Shown: positions 26,001 to 33,675 of the stretch, in pieces
How positions within the stretch are numbered: position 1 is the stretch's first letter
How the letters are laid out: every line of letters starts with the position of its first letter
NCBI GenBank assembly: GCA_039619475.1
Contig: CM077115.1
Location: 140,380,172 to 140,444,171, forward strand
Length of the DNA: 64,000 nucleotides
Reading direction: 5' to 3'
Source: Icerya purchasi
Lineage: Eukaryota > Arthropoda > Insecta > Hemiptera > Monophlebidae
Position numbers and translations under genes: made by a program
The notes under the pieces: generated by a model
What the model saw: the letters and a program-made list of their open reading frames with translations, nothing else
Databases searched by the model: none
Told to the model about the DNA's origin: nothing

Positions 26001-29000
26001 ACATATTTGACCTAGTCAAAAAACTCTGAAAATTTTTATCTAACGAGTCACAAACTGCACCTTAGTTTACTGCTTCTTCCAAGCGATGTTACAACCATTT
26101 TTTAAGAATTATAACGAAAGAAGTTCCCTTCACCTGTACGACAATGCATATTCCTACATTTTCGGTAACCGCTTTTTATTTCAACGCGATCGTTAACGAC
26201 CTCAGACGTGAATTTTCTTTCATATCATATACATAAATACGTTCTAAACATTACACCGACCGTGTTATTATAATGTGTCTTTCGTTTATTTTTTCCTCTC
26301 TCGGATAAATAGTGGAAAACCCGAAACACAGCGATTTCTGCAAATTACGGAATATGCTCATTACAACTCACATGCAAGATCTCAAAGACGTCACGGAAGA
26401 CGTGTATTATGAAAATTACAGAGACCAGTGCATTTCTCAGTTTTCGCAGCAAGCTATTAAAGAAAGAGGGTATTATTTTTCGCTAATTAGTTAATGTGCG
26501 TTTATATGTATCATAATTTTTTTTCAAAACTGTTGACATGCATCAGCGTGCATATATGGATAAATATTTATGTGTGTTTGTGTGTGTGTGTGTGTGTGTG
26601 TTACAGTATTTTTAGAGAGACTCATTGAGAGATAGAAATAATACCCAGTTTGGCTGCCAATTACCGTGCCGTATTAGGTAATGGAATTTCGTTCAGGTAA
26701 AACCTCGTTTGAATCCGTACATTGAAAATATACAAAAATTTCACTTGCGCTAGGTTGACGCCCATAGTTAACGAGCAGAAAAATAAACAATAAAAAATAC
26801 CCAGTTTGGCAAGTTGTAGATGTTCAATCATCGTTTTGTTTTTGTTTTGTTTTTGGGGAGAAGCAGAATACAAATATGGACATTGACATAACTGCCGAAA
26901 AGAGGGTAAGTAAATTCGAACGTTACGAGTACAGGAGAAAAATTGATAAAGGGAATGGGACGCAAGGAAGTAGTGGACTTGACATAACAGGCTGATGCCG
27001 TAAAGAAAAAATAACAATAATTCTCGATAACACAAGATTTATAAAACATAATGGCATAGGGAGGGTGGGTGATTTTCTTAGACTGAACTCTTATTCAATA
27101 ACTATAAGTAAATGTATGTAACTTAATTACTCCGAAATAACGAATGAAATTAACAAACAGGGTTAAAAACCATCGTTTAAAGAAAGATTAATTGAAGAAT
27201 GATCAAAAGGGCAAAGATTAAAAGCACCAGTAGAACATTTATTAGGAGCAGTGAAAAATGAATATTAGATAAAGTGTTTTTCTAATGTTATTAAAGAATT
27301 TTGGAGATGAGAGTTAGCCACGGAGATACTGCGAACGGAGGAGTAGATAAAGATGTTGTCAAAAGAAAAGCAAAAAAAAAAAAAAAAAAAAAAGAAATAG
27401 GGAGAAAGAGAATTTAGAGGCAGAGAAACAGTTGTGATAAGGCAAATGTTAAATAGAGTTGGACCACCAAAGTAAGTCACGTCCAAGACAAAAACCAAAT
27501 ATTTAGGTAACACGCTGGAGCCATCAGACAAGACATCTATTAATTAAATTTTCGAAACGTTTTCTGATATAGAAAGCGAGAGAGATTGTGAACAAAGTGA
27601 GAGAAAGTTCGATTTAAGGAACAGAATAATGTATTTCGAGTAGAAGAAATAGAGCAAGATAGGAGAAAAGATTTAAACAAATTTAAGAGAAGAATCGGGG
27701 AGATTTTATAGAATGTGAAAAGAGATTCTATCCATTCCGGGAGAAGAATGAAAATAATTGAGAAAGCTGTTTGCAGTTTAGTAGAGGTGGAAAAAGAAAA
27801 CAAGAAATCTAAAGAGGTAAAGAAATGCTGGAATGTATCAAGATTCTTGGGAGTTACGGATTTTTCGCTAGAAGCTAATGAGTTAATAAATGTAATTAAT
27901 TTATCCGTGGAGGAAGTTTGTGGTTAAAAGGATGCATTATTGGTTCACTGTTTCTATGCGAAGTAAAAAGAGCAAACCATACAACATTTATTAAAATCTG
28001 GGCTTCAGATGGAAGTGAAATAGAAATTTTCAGAGTTTGTATGAAATCGTTTTCTGTTCCTTTTGTTACCTATACGATTTGATATCAAATTAAATTTGAA
28101 AATAAAAACACTCGTGGCAATTTTAGATCAGTTCGTGAATAGCTTCAAATCTAACTAATGCTGCGTAAAGTGTTTCTAACTGTTCATTTCTTCAATATAT
28201 TCCGAAGCAAGCAGCAACATTCAATTTCAAAATCTTCATACTACGCGTTTCAAAAGCCTTTTACGTTTTTCTGATATTGATGTACATTGTGGCAAAACTT
28301 GCAGGCCCATATAATAAAACCAGTACACCGAGAAAACATAAAATTTAATTTGCAATAACTGGTATAAAAGTTATTTTTTAGCTACGTCATTAATGAAGAA
28401 AAACATAACTTTTGTTCCTAAAAAAAAATAAATGCGAAAGGCCGCCTCAAAAAAAAAAAAAAAAAAGCGACATTATTTAGGTTTCGAAAAAGTTTAATAA
28501 CAACATCTTACGCGCCAAAAAGTAATACTCGTAACAATAAAGCTTGTAACGATACCAACTACTTTTTTCCCCTCAAGGATGCCAGCACGGCCTCTCAATT
28601 TCCGTGGACAGAAAATGTAATTAATTTATCCTGATTATTAAACAATATTCTTTGAAACTTTTATATTAGTGAAAAATCCAATCTTTCGGTATCGGCCGAC
28701 CGCTAGAAAAACACATAATTAAATATAGAAATAAATGAATAATTAAATAATATAATAAACAACTGTACGTATCACTGCTGTCGACGGCGAATCCAATGAC
28801 GGCAGGATACAACAGTGGATTTTGGTGTTGTTCCGATGTTGATGATCTCAGTAATGGAAGAGGTACTTGCATGTAATTTACAAAAATTAAAGCGGTAAAT
28901 AATTTCCTAAACACGAACAATGTTTATAACTTCACGGACGTTTTTAGAAACTTTTACGAACCACGTCGAACGGAAAAAAACCTACTTGCAAAATTGCGTT

Positions 29001-32000
29001 TACTTTCGCCGATCAACACGAAGATCAATAAACTGCAAACCGATTCTAACCGAAAACTGATTTTTACCGGGACTAACTTATGAGACTGACTTCTCGTCCT
29101 TCTTTAGTTCTAGATTTTTTTTTTTTTTTTTTTTTTCGGGGTCCAAATTAAATCGTCTATGAAAATTTATTATAAAATATTCATAAAATTAAAAAAAAAA
29201 ATCAAAATTATAGCGAGAAAAATTATTTCTACCTTTATAATAAAAAGGAAAAACGAGGGTTATAATATTTAAAATTAATTCCCCGCCTAAAGATATAAAT
29301 GATAAAGTATCGGCGTTATCATTCGCTCAATCATAAATTCTACCATAAAAAAATACAATACTTGACAAAATTATTAATTTGCTTTTAAATTTTGTTATCT
29401 GATATAACAGGAAGTTGAAGCGGGATTCTGTTTCTCAAATTGATGTAGCCTCCATAACGGAAACAGATAAATTGTTGCTACAAAAAGAAGAAGAGGTATG
29501 TAGTATCTACGATCATCGACATCACTTTAGGACTACCATGGCACAAATATATATACATATCTATATGAATGAATATATATATGTATATATATACACTTAC
29601 ATATGACACTAACAAAGTTGCTGCAAACATGTTTCTTGGTGTTTCACGGGTTCATTTTCCTTGGATTATACTTTCAATTATATCTCCAAGTAATCCGCCA
29701 TGTCTCGAAATACATAGCCAATCCAAGTTAGACGTGATTTCCCTACTCGGTTTATTAACGATCTTTTCTATTCGATTTACTGAAACACCTGTTCATTTTT
29801 GATTTTTTCTGTCCAGCTTATACGCTCCATTCTCCTCTAAATCTCGAACGCTTTCAACTTATTAATATTCCGTTTATTTAACGTCCAGGTTTCTGCGCCA
29901 TAAATGACTATAAACCACGCGTACATCTTCAATATCCTTTTGCATCGATTTTTGTCTTAATATGCCTTGTTTCTCTTAAAATGCGTATTTTGCTAATCCA
30001 GTTTAATACCCATAATTGATTTCGCTGTCACAATACACAGATCTGCCGTTATATTCTGGCCAAGATATTTTTAAACTTCTATGTGTGTTTAACATTTCTT
30101 CCGTCAATTTTTATATTAAATAGGCAATGTTTTCTTTCAATCATCGTTGTTTTCGTTTTATTCCCAGTACCTCCTCTACTTTGCTAAAACGTTGTATCAT
30201 CTTTTGAAGCATATCAGAGGATCCTGCGGGTATCACCGGGTCATACGCAAATTTCATTGTTTTTAATTTTTGATCTTTCCCCGTGTGTTTATTCCGCAGT
30301 CTGTATTTCCTAATACTCCATTAATAACTCCTATTTCTAAATACACGTTAAAAAGACGTGGTGACAAAACAAACATTCTGATCTTACTTCTTTATTTATG
30401 TTTGTTGGCTCTGCTAAATCATCATTAATTTTAATTATGTCGTTCGTAGAGATTGTACATAAGCCTCAGTATTTATTGAGGACATCCTATTTCTTCTAAT
30501 AACAGGAAAACCTAATTCCAACGTAATCAAATGTTTTACAATAATCAATAAAGCAAACGTAACCATCGCGATTTACACTCATCATTCGCTCCATTCCACA
30601 ATATGCCTATTACATCTCATGTAGCCTTCTGTTTACAGAATCTAAACTGAAATTTATTTAGATATGTTTCCATATATAGTTCCAATCGTTTTTTAATTAT
30701 TTCCAACATTATTTTTGAAGCATGGAGAATTGAGCTCATTGTTCTGAAATTTTCATATTGACGATATATTTCCGAAACTAGTATGAAAAGCTTGTCTTGT
30801 AGCTTTTTCCCGCTGTTTTTTATTAATTCTGCAGGGATATTATCAATACCTAGTGCTTTATTATCCTTTAGAATTTGAAGAGCTATGTTAAATTTATGCA
30901 TCATTACATCGTCATCTAATTGACTGTTTACGTCTTTTGGGAACCACTTCAATAGGCATTCTTCTTTATACAGTTTTTCAACGTATAGACCTGCCAGACT
31001 TTCTTTTTGTCCATCACGATTTTATTATCATTTTTATCTTTTATTACTGCTAATGTTTTCTAGCGGCTTTGACTCAACAACTACAGAAATTATAGAAAGG
31101 GTTAAATAGGGAGATGATTAGAAATAGAGCTTAGGAAAGATTGAAGTGCAGGAATTGTAGCTGGAGATGGGAAGGAAAGGACAAAGGAAGAATTATAAGG
31201 AGCAGCAAGACCCAGTGCTAAGATTTTAGAGTACAGAGCAGAGCGTTGAGAATCAAGGGCGGGGCATTCAAAGAAGATGTGGTTTGCATCTCATAGGGAA
31301 GTATAGATGAAACTATGAAGGGGACAATCGGGAGAGCAGGACCGGGAAAAACGAAAAGGTGAAAAGGGTAGAAAGGATGATTAAAACGCAGTCTAATTAA
31401 GGAAATGATCGCGGAGCGTTGATAAGAAGAGAATTGAAACCACGACTGAAAACAGGGAACCAGCTGAATTAGAAGGTAATGAGAGGCGGGATTATAAAAT
31501 AAAGAAGGATAAATGTCTGACCATAGTCGGGAATGATTGGCTGAGGAAAGAAAGAGGATGTCCGAGGCAAGAAAATTACGGAGCAAAGGACCATCGCGGG
31601 CGCCCGAACGGCTAAAAAATCCACTAACTCGTTGCCCTTGATGCCAGAATGACTAGGAACCCACAATAGGTCAATAGTAATAGAGCGGGATGAGAGTAGA
31701 TTGTATATGAGAGAATGAATGGGGAGAATATTAGAGTTGGAAGAATGAGAAGGAGGAGAAGAAATAGCTTGAAGAGCACTTTTGAAATCGGAGACAATGA
31801 GGTATTTACTGATATCTCTTATGGATGGATTGAAGGAGATTGCGCGTAAAATGGAGATAGACTCCGCTGTGAAGATAAAACAGAAGGAAGGGAGCTTGAA
31901 GGATTCAGAGTAAAGCAGTGAGCGACAGGTAAACGTTCCGCCCATCCCATTCTCATTTCTAGAACTGCCGGTAAAAAATTGTATTTTCTTGTCATTTTCT

Positions 32001-33675
32001 AGTTTCTCAAGTTGTTGACACTGTAAATTTCACCATTCTATTCTACCATTCTTTTGCAGTCCCTGTTAATTTGGTTTCTCAGCGTCTTCTATTTTAATTT
32101 TCCCAGTTCGCTCGTATCATTTTTGTTATTTCTTTTCTCATCCATTCTTTGTAGTATTTCTTCAGTAATCCATACCTTGTACTTAACTTATCTCATTTTA
32201 CCGATCATTTTTTCAGCTGCAACTTTAATAACTGAGTTAATGCCCCGGTACATACGCTTCCTATATGATTTGCTCCATCATCATTAATCAGATCTTCTGA
32301 TTTTTTATTCGTTTCTGTCTGGTACTTCATTTTTTCAAGATTCATTCTTAAGTCTATCAATATTTTGTTCCTGCATTCTTTTTTAATAAAGGTTTTCTTC
32401 AGTTTGAGCATCGTCTTCATAATCACTAAATTATGGTCAGAATCTGCGTCTGATTCTGAATAAGTTAGGGCTTTTTCATCTGATTTTTGTATCTATGTTT
32501 TACCAAAATTTAATCAGTTTGGTAACTCATCTCCTGGGGATTTCCATGTATAACGTCTTCGTTTCAGCGCATTGTACCAAGTACTTGCAATGTTAAATTG
32601 TTTTTACCTGCAAAATTCAATTAGGCAATCACCGTGATTATTTCTATTTACTAATCCACACTTACCAGTGATTCCTTTTTCAGGGTTCTTCCCAACTACC
32701 GCATTCCAGTCGCCTATTATAATGACATTGTCTTTAGTACATGTTTTTCCAACAACTTTATACATATACATACATACATATATATTCATTTCTGAATTAT
32801 TTAAAATTAAACATATTTACAAATAATCGCTACTAAGCTAATTGGCAGGCTACTCTGGTTTGTTATATTTCATTATTAAAGTAATAATAATTTAAAAAAA
32901 ACAAAAAAAAACATATATATATATATTATGTTAAGTGCTTGATGTAAATGTGTATTGAAGAATATTATAATTTTAAGTTTAAAAGTTTTTGTAAAACCTT
33001 CTTTTTACTTTTTATAATATTATCTTCTCGTGCGCATTCTATTGCTCGCGGTTTTTGGCGCACGTGTGGAATTTTGTAATAAAAATATTTGATTTGATTT
33101 GATATACCGTATTTGCTCGCATAATTCACGCACTTTTTGCCGTTTTTAACCTGCCAAAAAAAGGGGTACGTAACTTACGCGGGGAACCAGATCAACCTGC
33201 ATTTTGCGGGTTATACTTAATAGGTGTGTATTTCAAAATTCCGTCTTACCTAAACAAAACACTCATTAAGTGAAATCATTTTACCTTTATTTCGAGCCAA
33301 ATATATTTACACAATAATAGGTAACTACATTAAGGTAATTTACTTCTAAGAAATTAGACATTGTCTAATAATGTTGAACCTATTAATGTATTTTAATAAC
33401 GCGAAAATATGGTTCATATTATTTCTCCAAGAAAATGTGTGCAAAAATTAGGGTGCTTAAATTAGGCGAGTAAATACGGTACGTATGTATGTAAAATATC
33501 TTTAAAAAATTTTGCTTAAAAAATCATTTGTATTTTTTAGATTCGAAAAATGCAAGACATGCTGTCACAAATGCAAGAAAAGCTAAAAGTTACCAGTAAA
33601 AGTACAAACAATATATACGACAGTGTAAACGACTTCGAAAGTAGCAAAAAAAGAGATAATATAATTAATGTGTAA
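1369..33675 (+). CDS. Septin GTPase, SEPT2-type group (3' seven exons, N-terminus outside window)
   Basis: Septins are GTP-binding cytoskeletal proteins that form hetero-oligomeric filaments in cytokinesis and at the cell cortex. Seven exons join in phase: 1369-1461, 5657-5822, 10406-10556, 21622-21787, 26313-26469, 29411-29495 and 33541-33675. Together they give about 316 residues to a TAA stop. Visible motifs are the G3 box (VVDTPGFGD, split between the first two exons), a G4-type GKAD, the septin-unique stretch (WGIVDVENP and following), and a C-terminal coiled-coil segment (LLLQKEEE followed by [15 protein letters not shown]). The GxxxxGKS P-loop and N-terminus are missing, as expected if they lie upstream. 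Full septins usually run about 350-420 residues. The gene spans more than 32 kb, and its introns hold most of the transposons in this half of the window. One segment of exon 4 departs from the family pattern. The family call is very secure. The exact orthologue is not decided. Confidence 0.95.
1780..2149. mobile_element. pogo/Tigger-like MITE with TA target site
   Basis: The element is 370 bp with terminal inverted repeats of about 24 bp. The left end reads CAGTGAAGTACCGATTATCC, and the right end is its reverse complement with a single C/T difference at the fourth base. TA dinucleotides flank both ends (1778-1779 and 2150-2151), as expected for Tc1/mariner-superfamily insertion. The termini resemble pogo/Tigger ends. 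There is no coding capacity inside, so it is a non-autonomous copy. Confidence 0.85.
3474..3620. repeat. (TA)n microsatellite abutting GC-rich double hairpin
   Basis: An impure AT tract runs into pure (TA)n at about 3521-3565 and is followed directly by a GC-rich block. That block can form a 7-bp-arm hairpin at 3590-3606 (AAGGGGC, loop TCC, GCCCCTT) and a second at 3609-3620 (CCCC, loop GTCT, GGGG). The abrupt change of composition suggests the end of a mobile element whose family was not recognised. Confidence 0.6.
3986..4009. repeat. (TA)n microsatellite
   Basis: An almost uninterrupted TA dinucleotide run in septin intron 1. Confidence 0.8.
4540..4746 (+). repeat. Interspersed repeat A, copy 1
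   Basis: It begins with GGGCGTCG, a G-run and a C-run that can pair, then about 180 bp of AT-rich sequence ending in AAGCCTTTACAA. The same sequence occurs in the same orientation at 59619-59800. Copy 1 differs from copy 2 mainly by an extra stretch of about 30 bp near 4640-4670. The G/C-rich end resembles ends of hAT-like DNA transposon families, but no target duplication was identified. Confidence 0.75.
4890..4925. repeat. (TA)n microsatellite
   Basis: A pure TA dinucleotide run within septin intron 1. Confidence 0.85.
5657..5822 (+). CDS. Septin exon (visible exon 2)
   Basis: The 166-nt exon follows the acceptor gttgaaag and ends at the donor gtaatt. It encodes the rest of the G3 box (GFGD), then [20 protein letters not shown] and a region containing [20 protein letters not shown], ending in SPYGRG with a split Gly codon. 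A stronger-looking polypyrimidine acceptor (tgttttcag, AG at 5618-5619) lies 37 nt upstream. Its use would put an in-frame TAA into the message, so the start at 5657 is chosen because it preserves the conserved protein. Confidence 0.95.
5823..6840 (+). other. Septin intron 2, 5' part
   Basis: No confident feature. Positions 6133-6830 are strongly pyrimidine-rich and give a 247-codon open frame of low-complexity Phe/Leu/Ser-rich peptide. It may be the decayed 5' part of the retrotransposon relic that follows, but no endonuclease motif is readable. Confidence 0.4.
6841..8434 (+). pseudogene. Decayed non-LTR retrotransposon reverse transcriptase
   Basis: Readable in three frames with several stops. 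Segments in order are [20 protein letters not shown] and [20 protein letters not shown] (fingers region), a GLPxG-like segment followed by LFNMYTND near 7310-7350, and a catalytic box decayed to YEDD near 7380. After these come [24 protein letters not shown], and a well-kept thumb and C-terminal region including [20 protein letters not shown]. The pattern is that of a jockey-type invertebrate LINE; the exact clade was not determined. A (TA)n tract (7970-8003) sits inside the reading frame without breaking it. The copy ends near a short GAA-repeat at about 8417-8430. It is a 5'-truncated, inactive copy in a septin intron. Confidence 0.85.
7970..8003. repeat. (TA)n microsatellite inside RT relic
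   Basis: A 34-bp TA run interrupts the RT relic in frame, giving a Tyr-Ile repeat between two segments of recognisable retrotransposon protein. Confidence 0.85.
8435..9954 (+). other. Septin intron 2, unannotated stretch
   Basis: No gene or repeat family was recognised. It holds a pair of homopolymer runs (A-run about 9514-9531 and T-run about 9560-9575) that could form an A:T hairpin, and otherwise ordinary AT-rich sequence. Confidence 0.4.
9955..10290. repeat. Diverged relative of the 52-kb foldback MITE
   Basis: Several blocks match the element at 52131-52645: the loop-side motif AATTAAAAACCGCATTAAAT (near 9996), a GTGCCGACGACTCT block near 10131, and GAGTAATTATTTTTTAC with its continuation near 10235. 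The order is kept. The left arm is mostly lost, so this is an older, truncated copy. Confidence 0.6.
10406..10556 (+). CDS. Septin exon (visible exon 3)
   Basis: The 151-nt exon lies between acceptor tgtttttcag and donor gtaatg. It encodes [28 protein letters not shown] (G4-type guanine-specificity box) and a charged helix ending DENKIQ. The first base completes the split Gly of the previous exon, and the exon ends on a codon boundary. Confidence 0.95.
10557..11180 (+). other. Septin intron 3, 5' part
   Basis: No feature was recognised before the poly-T of the inverted LINE. Confidence 0.5.
11390..14948 (-). pseudogene. LINE ORF2 pseudogene: EN - RT - RNase H - zinc finger
   Basis: It starts at an ATG at 14948 followed by [11 protein letters not shown]. 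The EN domain keeps [16 protein letters not shown] and [10 protein letters not shown]. At least two in-frame stops break the first 60 codons, and the frame changes near 13690 and again near 13100. The RT keeps [32 protein letters not shown] and the catalytic [11 protein letters not shown] (about 12950-13000). A five-residue deletion relative to copy 2 follows FRPIS. RNase H-like sequence follows ([12 protein letters not shown] and [12 protein letters not shown], about 11930-12050). A Cys/His-rich end ([11 protein letters not shown]) lies near 11430-11470. The element cannot encode an intact protein. Confidence 0.9.
15317..16115 (-). pseudogene. LINE ORF1 (gag-like) remnant with zinc knuckles
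   Basis: The minus-strand frame from about 16093 reads [20 protein letters not shown], then [12 protein letters not shown], a second Cys cluster and a third ([18 protein letters not shown]). This is the CCHC-knuckle region of a non-LTR ORF1 protein. The last Cys of the first knuckle is replaced by Tyr (HY instead of HC). A frame change near 15750 leads into a Ser/Pro-rich tail. The equivalent of the Asn-rich N-terminal half seen in copy 2 is missing. Confidence 0.85.
16330..16520 (+). repeat. Interspersed repeat B, copy 1 (LINE 3'-UTR-like)
   Basis: A pyrimidine-rich stretch shares an extended match in order and orientation with 55463-55640: CTTTCATT, TTTCCTTCT, CCTTGA, TATTTTTAT, CCTTAAACA, TAAGAATA and TTGACAAACC. 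It ends in AATAAT-type simple repeats, which fits the 3' end of a non-LTR element. The parent element was not recognised. Confidence 0.65.
16530..17040 (+). pseudogene. RTE-like reverse transcriptase fragment
   Basis: A plus-strand frame reads [10 protein letters not shown] and then [20 protein letters not shown], which resembles the region from the catalytic YADD box into the thumb of RTE-type elements. After a frame change [20 protein letters not shown] follows. It is a short decayed internal fragment that ends at a (TA)n tract. Confidence 0.55.
17041..17074. repeat. (TA)n microsatellite
   Basis: A pure TA run, immediately 5' of the hAT-like MITE at 17086. Confidence 0.85.
17086..17650 (-). 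mobile_element. hAT-like MITE, copy 1 (inverted relative to the 46-kb copy)
   Basis: The left end TAGTAGCGGATCC and the C/G-rich subterminal stretches resemble hAT ends. The interior of about 500 bp is the reverse complement of 45990-46623: for example AAATGGTATTTAGAATTTGA, the block around GTAATCCGATCC, and a shared run near the G/C-rich end, all on the minus strand. The right terminus has decayed to a C-run (17632-17646), and no TSD is visible. There is no coding capacity. Confidence 0.8.
17880..19700 (+). pseudogene. R1-like LINE reverse transcriptase relic
   Basis: Decayed ORF2 with stops and frame changes. Segments in order are [18 protein letters not shown] (near 17943), [35 protein letters not shown] and [20 protein letters not shown], then the catalytic box decayed to CADDLLFI (near 18585), and [22 protein letters not shown]-terminal open stretch at 18907-19347 and a zinc-finger-like [19 protein letters not shown] near 19520-19575 complete it. 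The domain order fits an R1/Jockey-type LINE in the same orientation as the septin gene. Confidence 0.85.
19960..20140 (-). other. 3' flank of endonuclease fragment with small hairpin
   Basis: It contains the hairpin GAAGT-GAA-ACTTC near 19986-20000. A related hairpin (GAAGT-GAAA-ACTTC) occurs at about 35856. The block lies directly 3' of the endonuclease fragment on the minus strand and may be the end of the same element. Confidence 0.35.
20141..20422 (-). pseudogene. Exo/endonuclease/phosphatase-domain fragment of a mobile element
   Basis: A 93-residue minus-strand frame with [15 protein letters not shown], a middle [19 protein letters not shown], and [11 protein letters not shown], ending in a natural-looking stop. 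GDFN and the Asp of TIDAMF match EEP-type endonuclease active-site blocks. The SYHKP ending differs from the SDH ending of LINE endonucleases. From memory, this version occurs with Pif1-type helicases of Helitron-like elements. No helicase is nearby. It could also be an unusual LINE endonuclease. Confidence 0.6.
20423..21621 (+). other. Septin intron 3, 3' part
   Basis: It holds a (TA)n tract (about 20538-20560) and a lone hAT end (20902-20936). The rest shows no recognised feature up to the acceptor of exon 4. Confidence 0.5.
20902..20936. mobile_element. Solo hAT-like terminal sequence
   Basis: The sequence ends CTGGATCCGCCCCTG, the reverse complement of CAGGGGCGGATCCAG, a typical hAT terminus related to the ends of the MITEs at 17086 and 45990. 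No partner end was found, so it is a fragment or an old copy with one lost end. Confidence 0.6.
21622..21787 (+). CDS. Septin exon (visible exon 4)
   Basis: The 166-nt exon lies between acceptor tatatttttag and donor gtaatg. It encodes [40 protein letters not shown] and [15 protein letters not shown], with a split Val codon at the end. The acidic SDEDED loop and PFAVVGS are family-typical. The segment after GS reads [10 protein letters not shown] where septins of this group usually have an Asn-Thr-hydrophobic stretch. Its codons include a short TATATATAT run. Confidence 0.94.
21788..23432 (+). other. Septin intron 4, 5' part
   Basis: A loose minisatellite-like run of TTCCTGGA and GGACTTTCT words occupies about 22010-22135. 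A G-rich patch (22928-22965) recalls hAT subterminal sequence. Several A- and T-runs occur. No gene was recognised. Confidence 0.45.
23433..24105 (+). repeat. Left long terminal inverted repeat
   Basis: Pairs with 24690-25372. It includes the shared blocks CGGCCCGTATGCAGTTTCAA, CCACAGTGGTTTAAGCAGTG and TGACGTGTTTCGGCATTTTC. It ends in short C-rich words (CCCCAAACCCC). Confidence 0.85.
24690..25372 (-). repeat. Right long terminal inverted repeat
   Basis: The reverse complement of the left arm with scattered substitutions and short indels. An extra set of AGGTTTAGGAGTTTGGGG-type repeats on its inner side makes the element asymmetric near the centre. Confidence 0.85.
25373..26312 (+). other. 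Septin intron 4, 3' part
   Basis: Contains a short (TA)n run (about 25462-25482) and T-rich sequence. No gene or repeat family was recognised. Confidence 0.5.
26313..26469 (+). CDS. Septin exon (visible exon 5)
   Basis: The 157-nt exon lies between acceptor gataaatag and donor gtatta. It encodes [40 protein letters not shown] and [13 protein letters not shown] with a split Gly. This is the septin-unique element and its following helix. The donor overlaps a GGG codon. GG|GTATTA is chosen because it joins in phase to exon 6. Confidence 0.95.
26470..27180 (+). other. Septin intron 5, 5' part
   Basis: Contains a GT-rich microsatellite (about 26571-26601). No other feature was recognised. Confidence 0.5.
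27181..27930 (-). pseudogene. LINE RT relic, RNase H-type family, antisense
   Basis: Minus-strand frames read [19 protein letters not shown] and, after a poly-A interruption on the plus strand (27369-27391), [20 protein letters not shown] and [11 protein letters not shown]. These align in order with [16 protein letters not shown] and the following helix of the LINE at 11-16 kb. The catalytic box has decayed. A second frame (27540-27803) resembles the upstream KSFLLSGS region. It is an old antisense copy in a septin intron. Confidence 0.6.
27931..29410 (+). other. Septin intron 5, 3' part
   Basis: Ordinary AT-rich intron with homopolymer runs (A-run at about 28448-28466 and T-run at about 29116-29136). 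No gene or repeat family was recognised. Confidence 0.5.
29411..29495 (+). CDS. Septin exon (visible exon 6)
   Basis: The 85-nt exon lies between acceptor gatataacag and donor gtatgt. It encodes [20 protein letters not shown] and LLLQKEEE, the linker and start of the C-terminal coiled coil. The first base completes the split Gly, and the exon ends on a codon boundary. Confidence 0.94.
29540..29597. repeat. (TA)-rich microsatellite
   Basis: Interrupted AT dinucleotide repeats just 3' of septin exon 6 and next to the end of the RTE-like relic. Confidence 0.7.
29620..32790 (-). mobile_element. RTE-like LINE relic (antisense), interrupted by another LINE
   Basis: On the minus strand the order is an EN fragment with [19 protein letters not shown] (32604-32789), a linker of charged helices (32205-32426), and, beyond a foreign insertion (31064-31994), an RT segment with [20 protein letters not shown] (about 30617-30952). 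The C-terminal part includes [29 protein letters not shown] and a [13 protein letters not shown] stretch (about 29640-29920). Stops and frame changes are frequent. This domain order and these motifs fit RTE-type EN-RT elements common in insects. Confidence 0.8.
31064..31994 (-). mobile_element. 5'-truncated LINE fragment (RNase H and zinc finger) nested in RTE-like relic
   Basis: The minus strand encodes an RNase H-like region: [14 protein letters not shown], then [33 protein letters not shown], and [20 protein letters not shown]. It continues into the family's C-terminal tail. Its 3' end (GTTGAGTCAAAGCCG on the minus strand) resembles the 3' end of the 11-16 kb LINE. The direct repeat TTTTCTAG borders it (31056-31063 and 31995-32002), a candidate target duplication. 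The host RTE-like protein continues on both sides. Confidence 0.8.
32880..33106 (+). repeat. Possible LINE 3' end with GATTT repeat tail
   Basis: A unique-looking stretch ends in three GATTT-type repeats (33091-33104). Some CR1-type elements end in such short tandem tails. No coding remnant is attached, so this is weakly supported. Confidence 0.3.
33107..33479. mobile_element. TA-flanked MITE with CCGTATTT termini
   Basis: The element is 373 bp with terminal inverted repeats of about 24 bp. The left end is CCGTATTTGCTCGCATAATT and the right reverse complement is CCGTATTTACTCGCCTAATT. TA flanks both ends (33105-33106 and 33480-33481). It has no coding capacity. It is a Tc1/mariner-superfamily MITE of a different family from that at 1780-2149, ending 61 bp upstream of the last septin exon. 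Confidence 0.85.
33541..33675 (+). CDS. Septin terminal exon (visible exon 7)
   Basis: The exon follows acceptor tattttttag and encodes [40 protein letters not shown] and IINV, then TAA at 33673-33675. The heptad pattern continues the coiled coil begun in exon 6. The last 25 residues are polar and not obviously conserved. Confidence 0.93.
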   Translation: MRKMQDMLSQMQEKLKVTSKSTNNIYDSVNDFESSKKRDNIINV

